Below, piece by piece: positions 5,096 through 6,284 of a stretch of 6,284 nt of DNA; within the stretch, counting starts at the first letter, position 1; every line of letters starts with the position of its first letter. This DNA comes from Christensenella sp. UBA4636 (GTDB lineage: Bacteria > Bacillota > Clostridia > Christensenellales > Borkfalkiaceae), in contig DHMS01000032.1 in NCBI GenBank assembly GCA_002405915.1, positions 585 to 6,868 of the forward strand, given 5' to 3'. Both the position numbers and the translations under genes were made by a program. The notes beneath the pieces were generated by a model. That model did not search any database. It was not told the DNA's origin and saw nothing but the letters and a program-made list of their open reading frames with translations.

Positions 5096-6284
5096 ATGGC
5101 TTCAAAGCGTTCGCGCAAACTTAATAATCCGTCGTCGGAAAGTCCGGATTTACCGCTTTATTTGTTTCACCAAGGCACAAACTATCGCGCTTATAAGTAT
5201 TTCGGCGCGCACTTCGACCATAAGGCAAATTGCGTGGTTTTCAGAGTCTGGGCTCCTCATGCCGACGCAGTTAGCTTAGTCGGCGATTTCAACGACTGGG
5301 TGGTCGGCAAAGACCAACTCCACAAAACGGAGGACGGCGAAACTTGGGAAATCCGAATTAAGGGCATGCATAAGTACGACAACTACAAGTACGCTATCAC
5401 GCACGGACTGAAAACCGTGCTTAAAGCCGACCCGTACGCATACCACGCCGAAACCGCACCCGCTACGGCTTCGAAGCTTTACGATATAGAAAAGCTTACG
5501 AGCAAGGCGCAGTGGTACGAGAAAGAACGCGAAAAATATTCGCCGTATAATTCTCCGGTCAATATTTACGAAGTAAACCTTGCTTCGTGGAAGAGGAAAG
5601 AGGACGGCTCCTATCTTTCGTATAAGGAACTCGAAAGGGAACTTGTGCCTTACGTTAAGCGCATGAATTATACGCATGTCGAATTTATGCCCGTGTCCGA
5701 ATATCCTTACGACGGTTCGTGGGGGTATCAGGTGACGGGGTACTTCGGCGTAACTTCCCGCTTCGGTACGCCCGAGGATTTCAAAAGCCTTGTCGACGCT
5801 TTCCATAATTCCGGTATAGGCGTAATTTTGGATTGGGTTCCCGCGCACTTTCCGAAAGACGAACACGGTCTTTACGAATTCGACGGCACTTGTCTTTACG
5901 AGTACGGAGACGAATTTAAAAAGGAACACAAGTCCTGGGGTACCCGCGTTTTCGACTTCGGCAAAAAGGAAGTTCGTTCTTTCCTTATCTCGTCCGCGCT
6001 CTTTTACTTCGACGTTTACGCTATCGACGGCATAAGGGTGGACGCGGTCGCTTCGATGCTTTATCTCGATTATGACAGAAAGCAGGGCGAATGGCGACCT
6101 AACGAAAAAGGCACCAACATTAACCTCGAAGCGGTTGAGTTTTTACAACAGTTAAACAGCGCGGTTTTCGCAGAATATCCGTACGCGCTTATGATAGCCG
6201 AAGAATCCACGGCGTTCCCGATGGTCACAATGCCGGCTTCAATCGGCGGTTTAGGCTTCAACTTCAAGTGGAACATGGGCTGGA
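5096..6284 (+). CDS. glgB: 1,4-alpha-glucan branching enzyme (GH13_9), 3' end outside the window
   Basis: The enzyme cuts alpha-1,4-glucan chains and rejoins them by alpha-1,6 links, making glycogen branches in the cytosol. The first 396 codons are present; family members have about 630-730 residues, so roughly the last third is missing at the edge. A CBM48 module spans about 40-120 (VVFRVWAPHADAVSLVGDFN). The GH13 barrel follows with NIYEVNLASWKR (156-167), GYQVTGYFGVTSRFGTPEDF (210-229), DWVPAHF (Asp246, His251), the nucleophile Asp316 in GIRVDAVASM and the acid/base Glu369 in MIAEESTAFP. Spacing between these catalytic residues matches Escherichia coli GlgB (Asp405, Glu458). A basic, Ser/Pro-rich leader of about 20 residues precedes the usual LYLFHQGTNY start. 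The gene has its own promoter; other glycogen genes may lie downstream but are not visible. Confidence 0.97.
   Translation, partial: MASKRSRKLNNPSSESPDLPLYLFHQGTNYRAYKYFGAHFDHKANCVVFRVWAPHADAVSLVGDFNDWVVGKDQLHKTEDGETWEIRIKGMHKYDNYKYAITHGLKTVLKADPYAYHAETAPATASKLYDIEKLTSKAQWYEKEREKYSPYNSPVNIYEVNLASWKRKEDGSYLSYKELERELVPYVKRMNYTHVEFMPVSEYPYDGSWGYQVTGYFGVTSRFGTPEDFKSLVDAFHNSGIGVILDWVPAHFPKDEHGLYEFDGTCLYEYGDEFKKEHKSWGTRVFDFGKKEVRSFLISSALFYFDVYAIDGIRVDAVASMLYLDYDRKQGEWRPNEKGTNINLEAVEFLQQLNSAVFAEYPYALMIAEESTAFPMVTMPASIGGLGFNFKWNMGW

Noticed and set aside
5276..5929. 217-codon open frame on the minus strand inside glgB
   Set aside because: The plus strand here is unmistakable GlgB with catalytic motifs; the antisense frame is a codon-bias shadow with no recognisable domain.

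Overview
The window looks like chromosomal DNA of a low-to-moderate-GC Bacillota, most likely a Clostridia-type gut or sediment lineage. This is inferred from strong GGAG-type ribosome binding sites, sigma-A-like promoters with 17-bp spacers, Lys32-type elongation factor P beside an M24B peptidase, a paired radical SAM/TIGR03915 repair locus and a GH13_9 glycogen branching enzyme. No mobile element, CRISPR array, tRNA or rRNA is visible.

Left part, minus strand (about 76-2230): a complete two-gene transcription unit. It has a near-perfect promoter (TTGACA-17 bp-TATAAT), a radical SAM protein of the TIGR03916 type with a C-terminal helix-hairpin-helix, a TIGR03915-type partner joined by an ATGA overlap, and a long hairpin plus T-tract directly after the last stop codon. 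Two LexA-like palindromes sit on the promoter, one over the -35 box and one just after the predicted start of transcription. This suggests SOS control of a putative DNA repair or modification pair whose chemistry is unknown. This is the most interesting part of the window.

Middle, plus strand (2343-4911): a translation-factor module. A Xaa-Pro dipeptidase/aminopeptidase (M24B) has its own extended -10 promoter, divergent from the radical SAM operon. It is followed by elongation factor P (efp, Lys32 in a PGKG loop), a strong intrinsic terminator, and a short-chain dehydrogenase that resembles YmfI, the EF-P 5-aminopentanone reductase, more than housekeeping FabG. Substrate and modifying enzyme would then be neighbours separated by a terminator.

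Right part, plus strand (4912-6284): a 184-bp spacer holds a 10-bp perfect inverted repeat and a clear promoter. It is followed by glgB, the 1,4-alpha-glucan branching enzyme, which runs off the right edge after 396 residues, with both catalytic residues inside the window.

The first 58 bases may hold the start of another leftward gene, but the evidence is weak. No gene-free stretch exceeds 300 bases.
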